This document shows positions 17,251 to 26,214 of a stretch of 64,000 nucleotides of DNA, piece by piece. Under the pieces are notes generated by a model that saw only the letters and a list, made by a program, of their open reading frames with translations, made no database searches and was not told the DNA's origin. Position 1 is the stretch's first letter. Each line of letters opens with the position of its first letter. This stretch comes from an uncultured Mesonia sp. (GTDB lineage: Bacteria > Bacteroidota > Bacteroidia > Flavobacteriales > Flavobacteriaceae), in contig CANMOY010000002.1 in assembly GCA_947499595.1 (NCBI GenBank), forward strand, positions 62,001 to 126,000, given 5' to 3'. A program made the position numbers and the translations under genes.

Positions 17251-19544
17251 TAGCGAATAATCATTATTTTTGCCAATTTGGTTTCTAGTTGGTCTGCCGA
17301 GGTGAGCATTACAATATAAACTCCACTGGCTACCGCGTGCTTGCCAAAGGCACGCGTATCCCATTGCACACTTCCGCCTTGAGCGGTAGTCTCAAAAACC
17401 AAATTGCCACTTATATCGGTTATTTTTACGTTTGCCCCAGCCATTAATCCGTCTATGGTAACAGGGCCTTTATAATGAGGCCTTACAGGATTGGGATAAG
17501 CCCGTACTTGCTCAAAATTTTCTTGACTTTTTGTGGCTGTTCCTCTAAAAGCGACGAGCCCGCTGCGGGTGCCTATATAAACCTTAGCTGTTTCTGGATC
17601 TATAGCGATGCTGGTTACCGAATTTGAAGGTAGTGGCGAATTGTCTGTGGTAAAATGATAAATGGTTTCCTGCCCGTTTGCCGAAACATAAAATACGCCG
17701 GCCTCGGTGGCGATCCATTTATTATTGTTACCGTCTACCGCGATGTCTTGTATACTGTTTTCTGCTAAGAGCTCTTGAGCCACACCATCTTCATCTAATA
17801 TAATAATTTGACTGGTGCTCGTGTCTGGATTGGTAAACATGCTTGAAGGATTAAAAAGAACCCGAAGACCCAAGGTAGTCCCTATCCAGAGTTGGTTATT
17901 GTTGTCTAAAGCTAAAGTTTTAACCGAGTTACCTTCGGGTAAATTCCCTGCGTTTTCTTGACCCGTTACCTTAGTAAATTGTCCCGTAGATGGATTAAAA
18001 CCAATAAGCCCATTGGCATAGCTACCAAAATAAATGAGGTTAGATTGATCTATAACTAAATCGCTCAAACCTAGTTCACCAGAGAAGTAATTTGGAATAA
18101 TTTCGGATATATCAAAAAAATCAAGCCTACCCGAACTTGGTGTTAGTTTAAAAAGTCCGTTTTTCACCAAACTTATCGTACCCCAGAGGTTACCCGATGA
18201 GTCAAAATCTAAACCGTTTACCCGTACATCGCCCATCACGGTATTGCCGTTAGGATCTAGGGTTTCGGGTAGATTTGCGGTATTTTCATCATATTTAAAA
18301 ACAATTTCATTGTTCACCAATTCTAAAAATCCGTCTACGTAGCTGCTTATAAATACTTGGTTGGTTTGTTTGGGGTTTATGATGGGTCTTACCAATACGC
18401 GAGTATCTTGCAAATCATCATAGGTTATGTTGATCCAGCGTTCATCTTTTAAATGGCTTACCCCGCGCTGGTTTAATGGGTAGGGGTCTAAGGCGCCTGT
18501 ATATTCGCCATATACCGCCCATAATTCGTTGGCTACGGCATCTAACCCAAACACATCATTTCTTATGGGTCCCAACGGACTTAAATATTTTGGTTCATCA
18601 AACGCATTAATAAACGAAAGCAAACCTAAATTGAAATCGCCAGTATAGAATCTTGCGTTATAGTAAAGTGTGCAAGTGAATTGCGGAGAGAAAGTGGAAA
18701 AATTATTTAAGTTCTGAAGTTCACTTAAATTTTGATTATAGATTTTAATGGTTTGGCTACCGGTTAATATAATCTGCTCCTCACTAACACGAAAATCAAC
18801 CACATTAAAATTTACATTTACCTGCTGGGAAACATTGTTATTTTGCACCTTTTGTAGGGCATTATTTGCAGTAAGTGCAAGCAATTGGTTATCAACCAAG
18901 GCTACGCCTTTGTATTCTGTACTATTTATGACATTCCACGCATTAAAATCTATAAGATTAGGATTGTTCTTATCTGCATAGCGCAATCCGGCCTGGGTAG
19001 CCGCGTATAGGTTATCGTTTTGTATTGTCAGTTGATTGACCTGTAAATTTGCACCAGCATTACCGATAAAGTAGGTGTCACCAAATTTAAGTTCATTTAA
19101 TCTAAAAACGGTTATACCGTAGTTGGTGGCGAGGTATAATTTATCTCCATCTTCTAGCATATCGTTAATTCTACGCTCAGATGGCGGTATACCAGTTTTA
19201 TTAGGAATATCAACCAGCTTGAAAACATTTTTAGTTTGTAAATTATAAACATCAATCAATCCGGTTTCATAGCCTATAAACAATAAATTATAAGAGGCAC
19301 TAAAATGAATCTTACTAATGTTTTGACTCGATAATCCCTGAATAGATGATATTTTCTCGATATTACCAGTAGCTTGATTGTAGATAAAAACAGTATTCTG
19401 GGCGCCTACAAAAAATGTACTCCCCGATCTGGCTATATCTTGAATTTGATAATAAGAAAAATGATCTTCCCAATCTAAATCGCTTTGCGCATTACTTAGG
19501 GTAAAGATGAAAAGACTAAGTATAATTGTTAATAATCTATACAC
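17250..19544 (-). CDS. porZ: Type IX secretion system protein PorZ (beta-propeller, surface)
   Basis: 764-residue exported protein. Signal peptide MYRLLTIILSLFIFTLSNAQ, then many two-component-regulator-type propeller repeats (recurring GLRY, GLIDVYN, IWIGTTLGLRVL-like blades) over residues 25-680. A type A T9SS sorting domain follows at about 685-764 (YPNPVRP, ITDISGNLV, GVYIVML). In Porphyromonas, PorZ is a surface component of the attachment complex that handles A-LPS anchoring of T9SS cargo. Its stop overlaps recO. The T9SS sorting tail means it is itself a substrate of the system. Confidence 0.88.
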   Translation of the reverse strand: MYRLLTIILSLFIFTLSNAQSDLDWEDHFSYYQIQDIARSGSTFFVGAQNTVFIYNQATGNIEKISSIQGLSSQNISKIHFSASYNLLFIGYETGLIDVYNLQTKNVFKLVDIPNKTGIPPSERRINDMLEDGDKLYLATNYGITVFRLNELKFGDTYFIGNAGANLQVNQLTIQNDNLYAATQAGLRYADKNNPNLIDFNAWNVINSTEYKGVALVDNQLLALTANNALQKVQNNNVSQQVNVNFNVVDFRVSEEQIILTGSQTIKIYNQNLSELQNLNNFSTFSPQFTCTLYYNARFYTGDFNLGLLSFINAFDEPKYLSPLGPIRNDVFGLDAVANELWAVYGEYTGALDPYPLNQRGVSHLKDERWINITYDDLQDTRVLVRPIINPKQTNQVFISSYVDGFLELVNNEIVFKYDENTANLPETLDPNGNTVMGDVRVNGLDFDSSGNLWGTISLVKNGLFKLTPSSGRLDFFDISEIIPNYFSGELGLSDLVIDQSNLIYFGSYANGLIGFNPSTGQFTKVTGQENAGNLPEGNSVKTLALDNNNQLWIGTTLGLRVLFNPSSMFTNPDTSTSQIIILDEDGVAQELLAENSIQDIAVDGNNNKWIATEAGVFYVSANGQETIYHFTTDNSPLPSNSVTSIAIDPETAKVYIGTRSGLVAFRGTATKSQENFEQVRAYPNPVRPHYKGPVTIDGLMAGANVKITDISGNLVFETTAQGGSVQWDTRAFGKHAVASGVYIVMLTSADQLETKLAKIMIIR

Positions 19545-19738
19545 GTTAGTAATTTTAAGGTTGTTAACTTTATTTTTCTGATTTTTAGTATAAAAGGATA
19601 AAAATAAATTACCTTATACCCCACGCAAGCTTTATACAATACGTTTATGGCCTGTTTTGCCACTTACCAGTTTAGCATTACTTGTACAAATATATTTGTT
19701 TATTACTATCTTCTTAAATGAATTGTATATTTTCGGGG

Positions 19739-19767
19739 TTTGTATTTAGAAGGTTTTTATATATTTG
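19739..19767 (+). promoter_or_regulatory. Promoter of the THC0290_0291-type gene
   Basis: TTTG at 19739-19742, 17-nt spacer, TATATTTG at 19760-19767: both halves of the Bacteroidota promoter consensus, about 24 nt before the start codon. Confidence 0.7.
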
Positions 19768-19790
19768 TTTATCTAACAAGATAATACCTA

Positions 19791-20585
19791 ATGAAATTAC
19801 ACTATATCTTACTTCTGCTTTTAGGTTTCTTTTGGGCGCCTCAAACCCTAGAGGCACAATCTTTTTCACAAGAAATAGGTATTACCACAGGCCCTGTTTT
19901 CTTTAAATCAGATTATGGTTTACGAAAAAACAGAGAGACCAATTTTGGAAATGTAGGATTAGGCGTAGGTCTCGTACACTATATTAATTTTGCTTATAGC
20001 GCCGATTGTCAATGTTACCATAGTGTTAGGTATTTTAATAATCACTTTAAAGTAAGAACCGAACTAACATATACAGAAACCAATCTAAATCACTTTGGTA
20101 AAGAAGCCGATAAAAATACCCTTGGCGGATTGCAATTGCGATCTATGCACGGTAAAGCAACTACATTAGAAATAGGTCCTAGCTTAGAGTGGTACCCCTT
20201 TCTTATTAGAATTTCTGAACGTGCCAGAGACCGGAAAATTGCGCCTTATCTAAATCTAGGGATTAACTTAGTGCTATATAATCCCGAAGTAGCAACCGAT
20301 TTGCCTGGCCGTATAGGGGCCATCAACAATACCTTTAATGAATTTTTGGCTCCTTTTGGAGAAGAGTCGTATATAGACCCGAGCTCTGGAACCACTTATG
20401 CTTTAAAAGGAGGGGCCGGTGCCCGCTATAATATTACTAAAAGAAGTAGTGTGTTAATCGATTTACGCTGGACGTACTATGGTAATGATTTTATTGATGG
20501 TCTAGACCACGATAATCCGCAAAATAAATACAATGATTGGGCATTTTGGATAAATGTAGGTTACGTTTTCTACCTTAATATGTAG
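19791..20585 (+). CDS. THC0290_0291 family outer-membrane beta-barrel-like protein
   Basis: 264 residues with signal peptide (cleavage after EAQ near residue 23) and alternating beta-strand pattern ending in the aromatic strand NVGYVFYLNM typical of outer-membrane barrels. The N-terminal QEIGITTGPVFFKSDYG and HYINFAYSADCQCY segments match the flavobacterial THC0290_0291 family as I remember it. Function is not known. It has its own promoter, is divergent from porZ, and might belong to the cell-surface repertoire. Confidence 0.7.
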   Translation: MKLHYILLLLLGFFWAPQTLEAQSFSQEIGITTGPVFFKSDYGLRKNRETNFGNVGLGVGLVHYINFAYSADCQCYHSVRYFNNHFKVRTELTYTETNLNHFGKEADKNTLGGLQLRSMHGKATTLEIGPSLEWYPFLIRISERARDRKIAPYLNLGINLVLYNPEVATDLPGRIGAINNTFNEFLAPFGEESYIDPSSGTTYALKGGAGARYNITKRSSVLIDLRWTYYGNDFIDGLDHDNPQNKYNDWAFWINVGYVFYLNM

Positions 20586-20608
20586 TACCAATACTTTAAA
20601 TCATTCTT

Positions 20609-21763
20609 TTAACTACCAACATTATCTAAGGCTTGTTTTAAATCGAGTATAAGGTCTTCTTGATCTTCTATGCCTAAGCTTAATCGAATTAAAGTATCCA
20701 CTACTCCCATTTTTTCTCGCTCTTCTTTTGGGATTGAAGCATGAGTCATACTTGCAGGATGTCCCACTAAAGATTCTACTCCGCCTAATGATTCCGCCAA
20801 GGAGAAAATTTTTAAGTTTTCAAGTACCTGTAGGGCTTTTTCCTTTTGATTACCTACTATGGTAAAAGCAATCATGCCTCCATAATCTGTCATTTGTTTT
20901 TCTGCGATATGGTGGTTGGGGTGCGACTTAAATCCAGGCCAGTAAACTTGGCCTACTGCTGGATGCTGTTTTAGAAACAATGCTATGGCTTTTGCATTCT
21001 CACAATGCCTTTGCATACGCAAATGCAGCGTTTTTATGCCTCTTAAAACCAAAAAACAATCCTGCGGACCCGGTATAGCTCCACTGGCTTTTTGAATAAA
21101 ATATAGTTTTTCGGCTAGATCTGACTCATTTACCACTAGTGCTCCCAAAATCACATCGCTGTGGCCTCCTAAATATTTAGTTGCACTGTGCATAACAATA
21201 TCTGCACCCAAAGCCAAAGGTTGCTGTAAATAAGGGGTAGCAAATGTATTATCTACCGCCAATAGTATACTATGCTTTTTAGCTATTTGAGCCACAGCTT
21301 GTATATCGATAAGATGTAATAACGGATTTGTAGGTGTTTCTATCCAAATCAATTTTGTGTTTTGATTGATAAACCTTTCCATATTCCGGGCTTCTTGCAT
21401 AGATATAAATGTGAATTTTATACCTAGATCTGCATAAATCTGGGTAAATAACCGATGTGTGCCACCGTAAATATCTGTAGAAGTGAGCACCTCGTCACCA
21501 GGTTTGAGCAACTTCATTACTGCATCAATGGCGGCAACTCCAGAGCCAAACCCCATTCCATATTTACCATTTTCTAGGCTTGCAATAGCTTTTTCTAATG
21601 CTGTCCTTGTAGGGTTAGCGCTTCTGGCATAAGCAAAACCCTTATGATCACCCGGACTTGATTGAACAAAGGTTGAAGTTTGGTAAATGGGAGGCATCAC
21701 TGCATTATATGCCGGATCAACATTTTTTTGCCCACCGTGCACAACTTTGGTATTGAATTTCAT
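20609..21763 (-). CDS. PLP-dependent trans-sulfuration enzyme (cystathionine gamma-synthase/lyase family)
   Basis: 384-residue Cys/Met metabolism PLP enzyme. The Schiff-base lysine is in SATKYLGGHSD; the AYARSANPTR segment near the N-terminus and the C-terminal LAESLGGVESLVGHPASMTH are hallmarks. It acts on homoserine esters or cystathionine; sequence alone cannot separate synthase from lyase. The start is MKFNTKVVHGG at 21763: the longer frame (to 21814) contains a complete promoter and so cannot be coding from there. Confidence 0.88.
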   Translation of the reverse strand: MKFNTKVVHGGQKNVDPAYNAVMPPIYQTSTFVQSSPGDHKGFAYARSANPTRTALEKAIASLENGKYGMGFGSGVAAIDAVMKLLKPGDEVLTSTDIYGGTHRLFTQIYADLGIKFTFISMQEARNMERFINQNTKLIWIETPTNPLLHLIDIQAVAQIAKKHSILLAVDNTFATPYLQQPLALGADIVMHSATKYLGGHSDVILGALVVNESDLAEKLYFIQKASGAIPGPQDCFLVLRGIKTLHLRMQRHCENAKAIALFLKQHPAVGQVYWPGFKSHPNHHIAEKQMTDYGGMIAFTIVGNQKEKALQVLENLKIFSLAESLGGVESLVGHPASMTHASIPKEEREKMGVVDTLIRLSLGIEDQEDLILDLKQALDNVGS

Positions 21764-21783
21764 TGGTATTGATTTAGCTCTAT

Positions 21784-21815
21784 CAAAGTTAAGCTGAGCA
21801 ACATAAAGAAGCAAA
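21784..21815 (-). promoter_or_regulatory. Promoter of the trans-sulfuration enzyme gene
   Basis: On the minus strand: TTTG (21815-21812), 20-nt spacer, TAACTTTG (21791-21784). This is a full match to TTTG-N19/20-TAnnTTTG, 20 nt before the start codon. It fixes the start at 21763. Confidence 0.75.
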
Positions 21816-21923
21816 AAGAATAAGCGATAAAAGAGCGATAATTAAAATTTAATATGTATCAAAATTAGGCAGAGGCTTTCTCTTTACCAGCCTTAATTAC
21901 TATCTTAGCGTGAAAAAATTACT

Positions 21924-22271
21924 ATGAAAAAAGTTTTTTATTTATCGAGTTGTAGTACGTGTAAGCGTATTTTAAAAGAATTAGATTTGCCCTCAGAATT
22001 TGTACTGCAAGACATAAAAAAACAGCCGCTCGATGAAGAAGATTTAGATGTGCTTTATCAAGGCACCAAAAGTTATGAGAAGTTGTTTAATAAACGAGCC
22101 CAATTATATAAATCGAGAGAGCTTAAAAACAAGCAACTAACCGAAGCTGATTACGCCGAACTTTTACTCGAACATTACACTTTTTTAAAGCGTCCGGTAT
22201 TTATAATTAATGATGATATTTTCGTGGGTAATCACAAAAATACAATAGCTCAAGTTAAGGCGACATTATAA
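21924..22271 (+). CDS. ArsC/Spx-family arsenate reductase-like protein
   Basis: 115 residues, thioredoxin-like ArsC/Spx family. N-terminal CSTCKR (CXXC) near residue 9 and the RPVFIINDDIFVG segment fit the family. The group includes glutathione/glutaredoxin-linked arsenate reductases and redox regulators such as Spx. No arsenic-resistance neighbours are present, so a general redox role is as likely as arsenate reduction. A strong terminator follows immediately. Confidence 0.8.
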   Translation: MKKVFYLSSCSTCKRILKELDLPSEFVLQDIKKQPLDEEDLDVLYQGTKSYEKLFNKRAQLYKSRELKNKQLTEADYAELLLEHYTFLKRPVFIINDDIFVGNHKNTIAQVKATL

Positions 22272-22301
22272 AAAAGCGCTACCTAAAGCGAGCGCTTTTT
22301 T
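22270..22301. terminator. Terminator between the ArsC-like and thioesterase genes
   Basis: AAAAAAGCGCT ... AGCGCTTTTTT inverted repeat with a 10-nt loop; A- and T-runs make it usable by both convergent genes. Confidence 0.85.
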
Positions 22302-22315
22302 ACATGATCATATAC

Positions 22316-22804
22316 TTATATCGCCGTGCTAGGATTATTCACGGGTCGCTTACCAAATTTTCGAGTATCTTCTTGAGTTAATACTTTAAAATCTTCGGTT
22401 TTTTCTAATTGATGAATGCCTTTGATTAAATCATCTGGTAAAGCGGTAATTTTACGCGTTTTTAAGTCTATCCAAGAACCCAAAATTTCGCAATGTGCTG
22501 CATGTTCTCCTCTGGCATTGTAGATATTGTGGGTGAATTCAAAGTACTTACCATCATCAGACAAGCCTTTTAAAGCCATTGTTACCGTTACGGGTTCATT
22601 AGAAAATACTTCTTTAAAATAGTAGATATGCTCATAAAAAACCACCGGGCCTACATTATAACGCGCCAGATCGTTTTGACCTAAGCCGTGCTCTAACATA
22701 AAACTCATTCGGGTATGACTCATAAAGTTTAAGTAGGCTGAGTTAGCCAAATGCCTATTAGCATCAATATCACTCCATCTAATTTCAAATTGCTTGGTAT
22801 ACAT
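22316..22804 (-). CDS. Hotdog-fold acyl-CoA thioesterase (YbgC/4HBT-like)
   Basis: 162 residues; the 4-hydroxybenzoyl-CoA thioesterase-like hotdog fold. N-terminal IRWSDIDANRHLANSAYLNFM carries the expected catalytic Asp and the RHL(A)N turn; GSWIDLKTRKIT lies on a later strand. It probably hydrolyses a fatty acyl-CoA in the cytoplasm; the chain length cannot be read. Single gene divergent from yicC. Confidence 0.82.
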   Translation of the reverse strand: MYTKQFEIRWSDIDANRHLANSAYLNFMSHTRMSFMLEHGLGQNDLARYNVGPVVFYEHIYYFKEVFSNEPVTVTMALKGLSDDGKYFEFTHNIYNARGEHAAHCEILGSWIDLKTRKITALPDDLIKGIHQLEKTEDFKVLTQEDTRKFGKRPVNNPSTAI

Positions 22805-22907
22805 TCTTTTTTTGTTTCAAAAATAAAGCTTGTTATTATGCAAGCATACTAATTTGTGTTTTTTTTAAGCCTTTTTGAAAGATGGCTAGTATACGCTATG
22901 TTTTTCT

Positions 22908-22915
22908 TAACTTTG
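22908..22915 (+). promoter_or_regulatory. Promoter -7 element for yicC-gmk-nadD
   Basis: TAACTTTG, 24 nt before the yicC start. The -33 half is not recognisable. Confidence 0.5.
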
Positions 22916-22939
22916 CGCAACTTTATAAAAAAAGCCTAG

Positions 22940-23815
22940 ATGATACAATCTATGACCGGGTTTGGGAAACATGTTGTTAACCTGCCAAACAAGAAAATAA
23001 ACATCGAGATTAAATCGCTTAATAGTAAAAATCTTGATATCAACGCTCGTATGCCTTCACAGTACCGTGAAAAAGAGTTAAGCTTACGCGGAATAATAGG
23101 AAAGACTCTAACCCGCGGAAAGATTGATTTTTCTATGTATGTAGAAAACACAGGAAATGAAACCGCTTCTAGCATTAATCCGGCCGTGGTAAAAACCTAT
23201 ATGAATTCTCTAAAGTCGATCATTAGCCTAGGTGAATCGAAACCCCAGGAGGAACTTGCCTATTTGCAAATAGCTATGCGTCTTCCCGATGCTTTAAAAA
23301 CCGAAAAAGAAGAGATTGACGAGCAAGAATATCAAATTATAGAGCAGGCTGTAAATCAAGCTTTAGCCGAATTATTACAGTTTAGAAAAGATGAGGGTTT
23401 GGCACTAGAAAAAGATTTTAAGCAACGCATTAAAACCCTTAACCAACTACTAGATGAGGTGCTGCGTATAGATCCCGAAAGAGTTCAAGCGGTAAAAGAT
23501 CGCTTACAAAAAGGCATATCTGAATTAAAAGAGCAAGTCGACGAGAACCGTTTTGAACAAGAGCTGGTTTATTATATCGAAAAATATGATATAACCGAAG
23601 AAAAAATCAGGCTCGAAAATCATCTTGAATATTTCACCAAAACTTTAGCCAGCCCAGAATCTAATGGGAAAAAATTAGGTTTTATCACACAAGAAATTGG
23701 TCGAGAGATAAATACTATTGGCAGTAAATCTAATTATGCCCCAATGCAAAAGTTGGTAGTTCAAATGAAAGATGAATTGGAAAAAATTAAAGAGCAACTT
23801 TTAAACGTATTGTAA
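22940..23815 (+). CDS. YicC family endoribonuclease-like protein
   Basis: 291 residues. The start MIQSMTGFGK and the end IKEQLLNVL are diagnostic of the YicC family, as are the internal SLNSKNLDI, LENHLEYF and GKKLGFITQEIGREINTIGSKS. E. coli YicC is an endoribonuclease acting on small RNAs; in other phyla the role is less clear. First gene of an operon with gmk (TAATG overlap) and nadD. Confidence 0.93.
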   Translation: MIQSMTGFGKHVVNLPNKKINIEIKSLNSKNLDINARMPSQYREKELSLRGIIGKTLTRGKIDFSMYVENTGNETASSINPAVVKTYMNSLKSIISLGESKPQEELAYLQIAMRLPDALKTEKEEIDEQEYQIIEQAVNQALAELLQFRKDEGLALEKDFKQRIKTLNQLLDEVLRIDPERVQAVKDRLQKGISELKEQVDENRFEQELVYYIEKYDITEEKIRLENHLEYFTKTLASPESNGKKLGFITQEIGREINTIGSKSNYAPMQKLVVQMKDELEKIKEQLLNVL

Positions 23816-24390
23816 TGGTAGAAGGAAAACTTATAGTATTTTCTGCACCTTCAGGTTCTGGAAAAACCACAATTGTTCAGCATTTACTAAAGCAAAAAGA
23901 TTTAAATCTAGATTTTTCAATATCGGCTACCTCTCGCGCTCCCAGACCAAATGAAGTTGATGGCAAAGATTATTATTTTATGTCATTAAAGGAGTTTAAG
24001 CATCATATCAAAAACGATGACTTTTTAGAATGGGAAGAGGTTTACCGAGACAATTTTTACGGCACACTTAAAAGCGAGGTAGAACGCATTTGGGCAAAAG
24101 GAAAACATGTAGTTTTTGATATTGATGTTGTAGGCGGTCTAGACATCAAACGTATTTACCCAGAAAGAACCTTAGCCGTTTTTGTACAACCTCCAAGCAT
24201 CGAAGAACTAAAAATAAGATTAAAAAAGCGTAAAACAGAAACCGAAGAACGCATAAGTATGCGCGTTGCAAAGGCTTCAATAGAGATGGCCACCGCTCCG
24301 CAATTTGATTTTATCATCATAAATAACAACCTTAAAGAAGCGCTAGAGGAATCTTATCAATTGGTTAAATCATTTATTCAAAACACATAA
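23815..24390 (+). CDS. gmk: Guanylate kinase
   Basis: 191 residues; phosphorylates GMP to GDP with ATP. P-loop SAPSGSGKTT at 10-19, GMP-binding segments SATSRAPRPNEVDGKDYYF and VVFDIDVVGG, and a lid region RLKKRKTETEERI. Its ATG overlaps the yicC stop in TAATG; nadD follows after 2 nt. The yicC-gmk pairing is common among bacteria. Confidence 0.97.
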   Translation: MVEGKLIVFSAPSGSGKTTIVQHLLKQKDLNLDFSISATSRAPRPNEVDGKDYYFMSLKEFKHHIKNDDFLEWEEVYRDNFYGTLKSEVERIWAKGKHVVFDIDVVGGLDIKRIYPERTLAVFVQPPSIEELKIRLKKRKTETEERISMRVAKASIEMATAPQFDFIIINNNLKEALEESYQLVKSFIQNT

Positions 24391-24392
24391 TT

Positions 24393-24977
24393 TTGAAAAA
24401 GAGTATAGGTTTATTTTTTGGCACCTTTAATCCAATACATTTGGGTCACTTGGCCATTGCTAATCACATCGCTGAGTTTGGGCCTGTAGATGAAGTTTGG
24501 ATGGTAGTTACCCCACATAATCCGCATAAAAAGAAAAAGACTTTATTGCCTGATTATGATCGATTAGAAATGGTTGAATTGGCTACCGCCAATTACGATA
24601 AAATTAAACCCAGTGCTATTGAATTTGGGCTACCCCAACCCAATTATACTATTAACACCTTAGTACATCTAGAAGAGAAACACGAGCACTATGATTTTCA
24701 TCTTATAATGGGCGAAGATAATTTACAGAGTTTTCCTAAATGGAAAAATAGTGAAGTGATTTTAGAGCGATTTAATATATTGGTTTACCCACGAATCTAT
24801 GATTTAAAAAAGGAGGCAAAGCTAAAAGATCACCCCAAGGTTACTTTTATCAAAGCTCCTATAATGGAAATATCCTCAACATTTATTCGTCAGTGTTTAA
24901 AAGAAGAAAAAGAAATAAGGCCGCTATTGGCCCCAGAGGTTTTTAATTATATAGATAAGCTAGGTTTGTATCAATAG
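24393..24977 (+). CDS. nadD: Nicotinate-nucleotide adenylyltransferase
   Basis: 194 residues; joins nicotinate mononucleotide and ATP to deamido-NAD in NAD biosynthesis. Seen: GTFNPIHLGHL (HXGH nucleotidyltransferase motif) and the C-terminal ISSTFIR motif. The start is a TTG two bases after the gmk stop; no in-frame ATG would give the full N-terminal strand KSIGLFFGTFNP. Last gene of the yicC-gmk-nadD operon. Confidence 0.93.
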   Translation: MKKSIGLFFGTFNPIHLGHLAIANHIAEFGPVDEVWMVVTPHNPHKKKKTLLPDYDRLEMVELATANYDKIKPSAIEFGLPQPNYTINTLVHLEEKHEHYDFHLIMGEDNLQSFPKWKNSEVILERFNILVYPRIYDLKKEAKLKDHPKVTFIKAPIMEISSTFIRQCLKEEKEIRPLLAPEVFNYIDKLGLYQ

Positions 24978-24987
24978 CACAACGTAT

Positions 24988-25029
24988 AAAAAAAGTCACT
25001 CAAACCTTACAAAAGGAAGAATGACTTTT
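24988..25029 (+). terminator. Probable terminator after nadD
   Basis: AAAAAAAGTCA pairs with TGACTTTT across a loop that holds a smaller CCTT/AAGG stem. The T-run is short, so confidence is moderate. Confidence 0.5.
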
Positions 25030-25174
25030 CTCAACTAAATAACCAACTAAAATAATCTACTTCAATAACGCAGTCATCTGCCTTAGATTGCACTGCAAGC
25101 CTTATAAAAATGTTAAAAGTGCAAGTTGTTGCTTGAGAGATTTAAAAAATATTATTTTGTACTTTAGCTAAAGA

Positions 25175-26185
25175 ATGAAGCAAATGAGTAAAGAAATACA
25201 ATTTGCCGTTATTGGCGGTGGTAGCTGGGCAACAGCCCTAGTTAAAATGCTATGTGAAAACGTAACCCGTTTAAATTGGTATATGCGAAATGATGATGCA
25301 ATAGCCCACATTAAAAAAGAACAACACAATCCCAACTATTTAAGTTCTGTAGAGTTTAACACTCAACAATTAAATTTGACCAGCGATATCAATGAAGCGG
25401 TAAAAGATGCAGATTATGTCATTTTTGCTATTCCATCGGCATTTTTAAAATCTAGCTTAGATACACTCAAGGTTTCCTTAACCGACAAAACAATTTTTAG
25501 TGCTATAAAAGGCATTGTTCCCGAATCGAGTCTTATTGTCGGCGAACATTTTAATCAATATCACAATATACCTTTTGAGCAAATTGGTGTGATCACAGGG
25601 CCTTGTCACGCAGAAGAAGTAGCGTTAGAACGTCTATCTTATCTTACTATTGCTTGCGCGGATGAGGATAGAGCTAAAATTATGGCCAATCACTTGAGCA
25701 ACCATTATATCACCTGTAAAACTACAGAAGATGTAATTGGAACAGAATATGCCGCAGTACTAAAGAATATTTATGCTATCGCGGCGGGAATAGCACATGG
25801 CCTTGGTTACGGAGACAATTTTCAGAGTGTTTTAATGAGTAATGCCATACGTGAAATGAAGCGTTTCATTAAAAAACGATATAAAATGAAACGTAATATT
25901 AACGATTCAGCTTATTTGGGCGATTTATTGGTTACTGGTTATTCTGTATTTAGCAGAAATAGAATGTTTGGTAATATGATAGGAAAAGGTTACACCGTTA
26001 AAAGCGCTCAAATGGAAATGAGTATGATTGCCGAAGGGTACTACGCTGCAAAAAGCGCTTACCTAATTAACAAACAAAGTGAGAAGAAAGCACGAACGCC
26101 AATTATCAATGCGGTTTATGCTATTCTTTACGAAAATAAAAATCCTAAAAAGGTATTTTTGAAATTAGTCGATAAATTAGACTAA
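25175..26185 (+). CDS. gpsA: NAD(P)-dependent glycerol-3-phosphate dehydrogenase
   Basis: 336 residues; reduces dihydroxyacetone phosphate to sn-glycerol-3-phosphate for phospholipid synthesis. N-terminal Rossmann motif GGGSWATAL, the FAIPSAFLKS and IKGI segments, GPCHAEEV, and the catalytic-lysine segment VLKNIYAIAAGI are all present; the GDLLVTGYSVFSRNR segment closes the active site. The start could also be the second Met, three codons downstream (25184). A 197-bp spacer with a terminator precedes it, so it has its own promoter. Confidence 0.95.
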   Translation: MKQMSKEIQFAVIGGGSWATALVKMLCENVTRLNWYMRNDDAIAHIKKEQHNPNYLSSVEFNTQQLNLTSDINEAVKDADYVIFAIPSAFLKSSLDTLKVSLTDKTIFSAIKGIVPESSLIVGEHFNQYHNIPFEQIGVITGPCHAEEVALERLSYLTIACADEDRAKIMANHLSNHYITCKTTEDVIGTEYAAVLKNIYAIAAGIAHGLGYGDNFQSVLMSNAIREMKRFIKKRYKMKRNINDSAYLGDLLVTGYSVFSRNRMFGNMIGKGYTVKSAQMEMSMIAEGYYAAKSAYLINKQSEKKARTPIINAVYAILYENKNPKKVFLKLVDKLD

Positions 26186-26214
26186 TTTTCTACAATTTTT
26201 AAAATTAATATCCA

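Noticed and set aside
17251-17364. 38-codon N-terminal extension of RecO
   Set aside because: It runs in another frame inside porZ and does not match the RecO family start; the TAATG junction gives a better start.
21763-21814. Longer N-terminus of the trans-sulfuration enzyme
   Set aside because: A full TTFG-type promoter (TTTG-N20-TAACTTTG) lies in this stretch, so it is upstream of the transcript start region.
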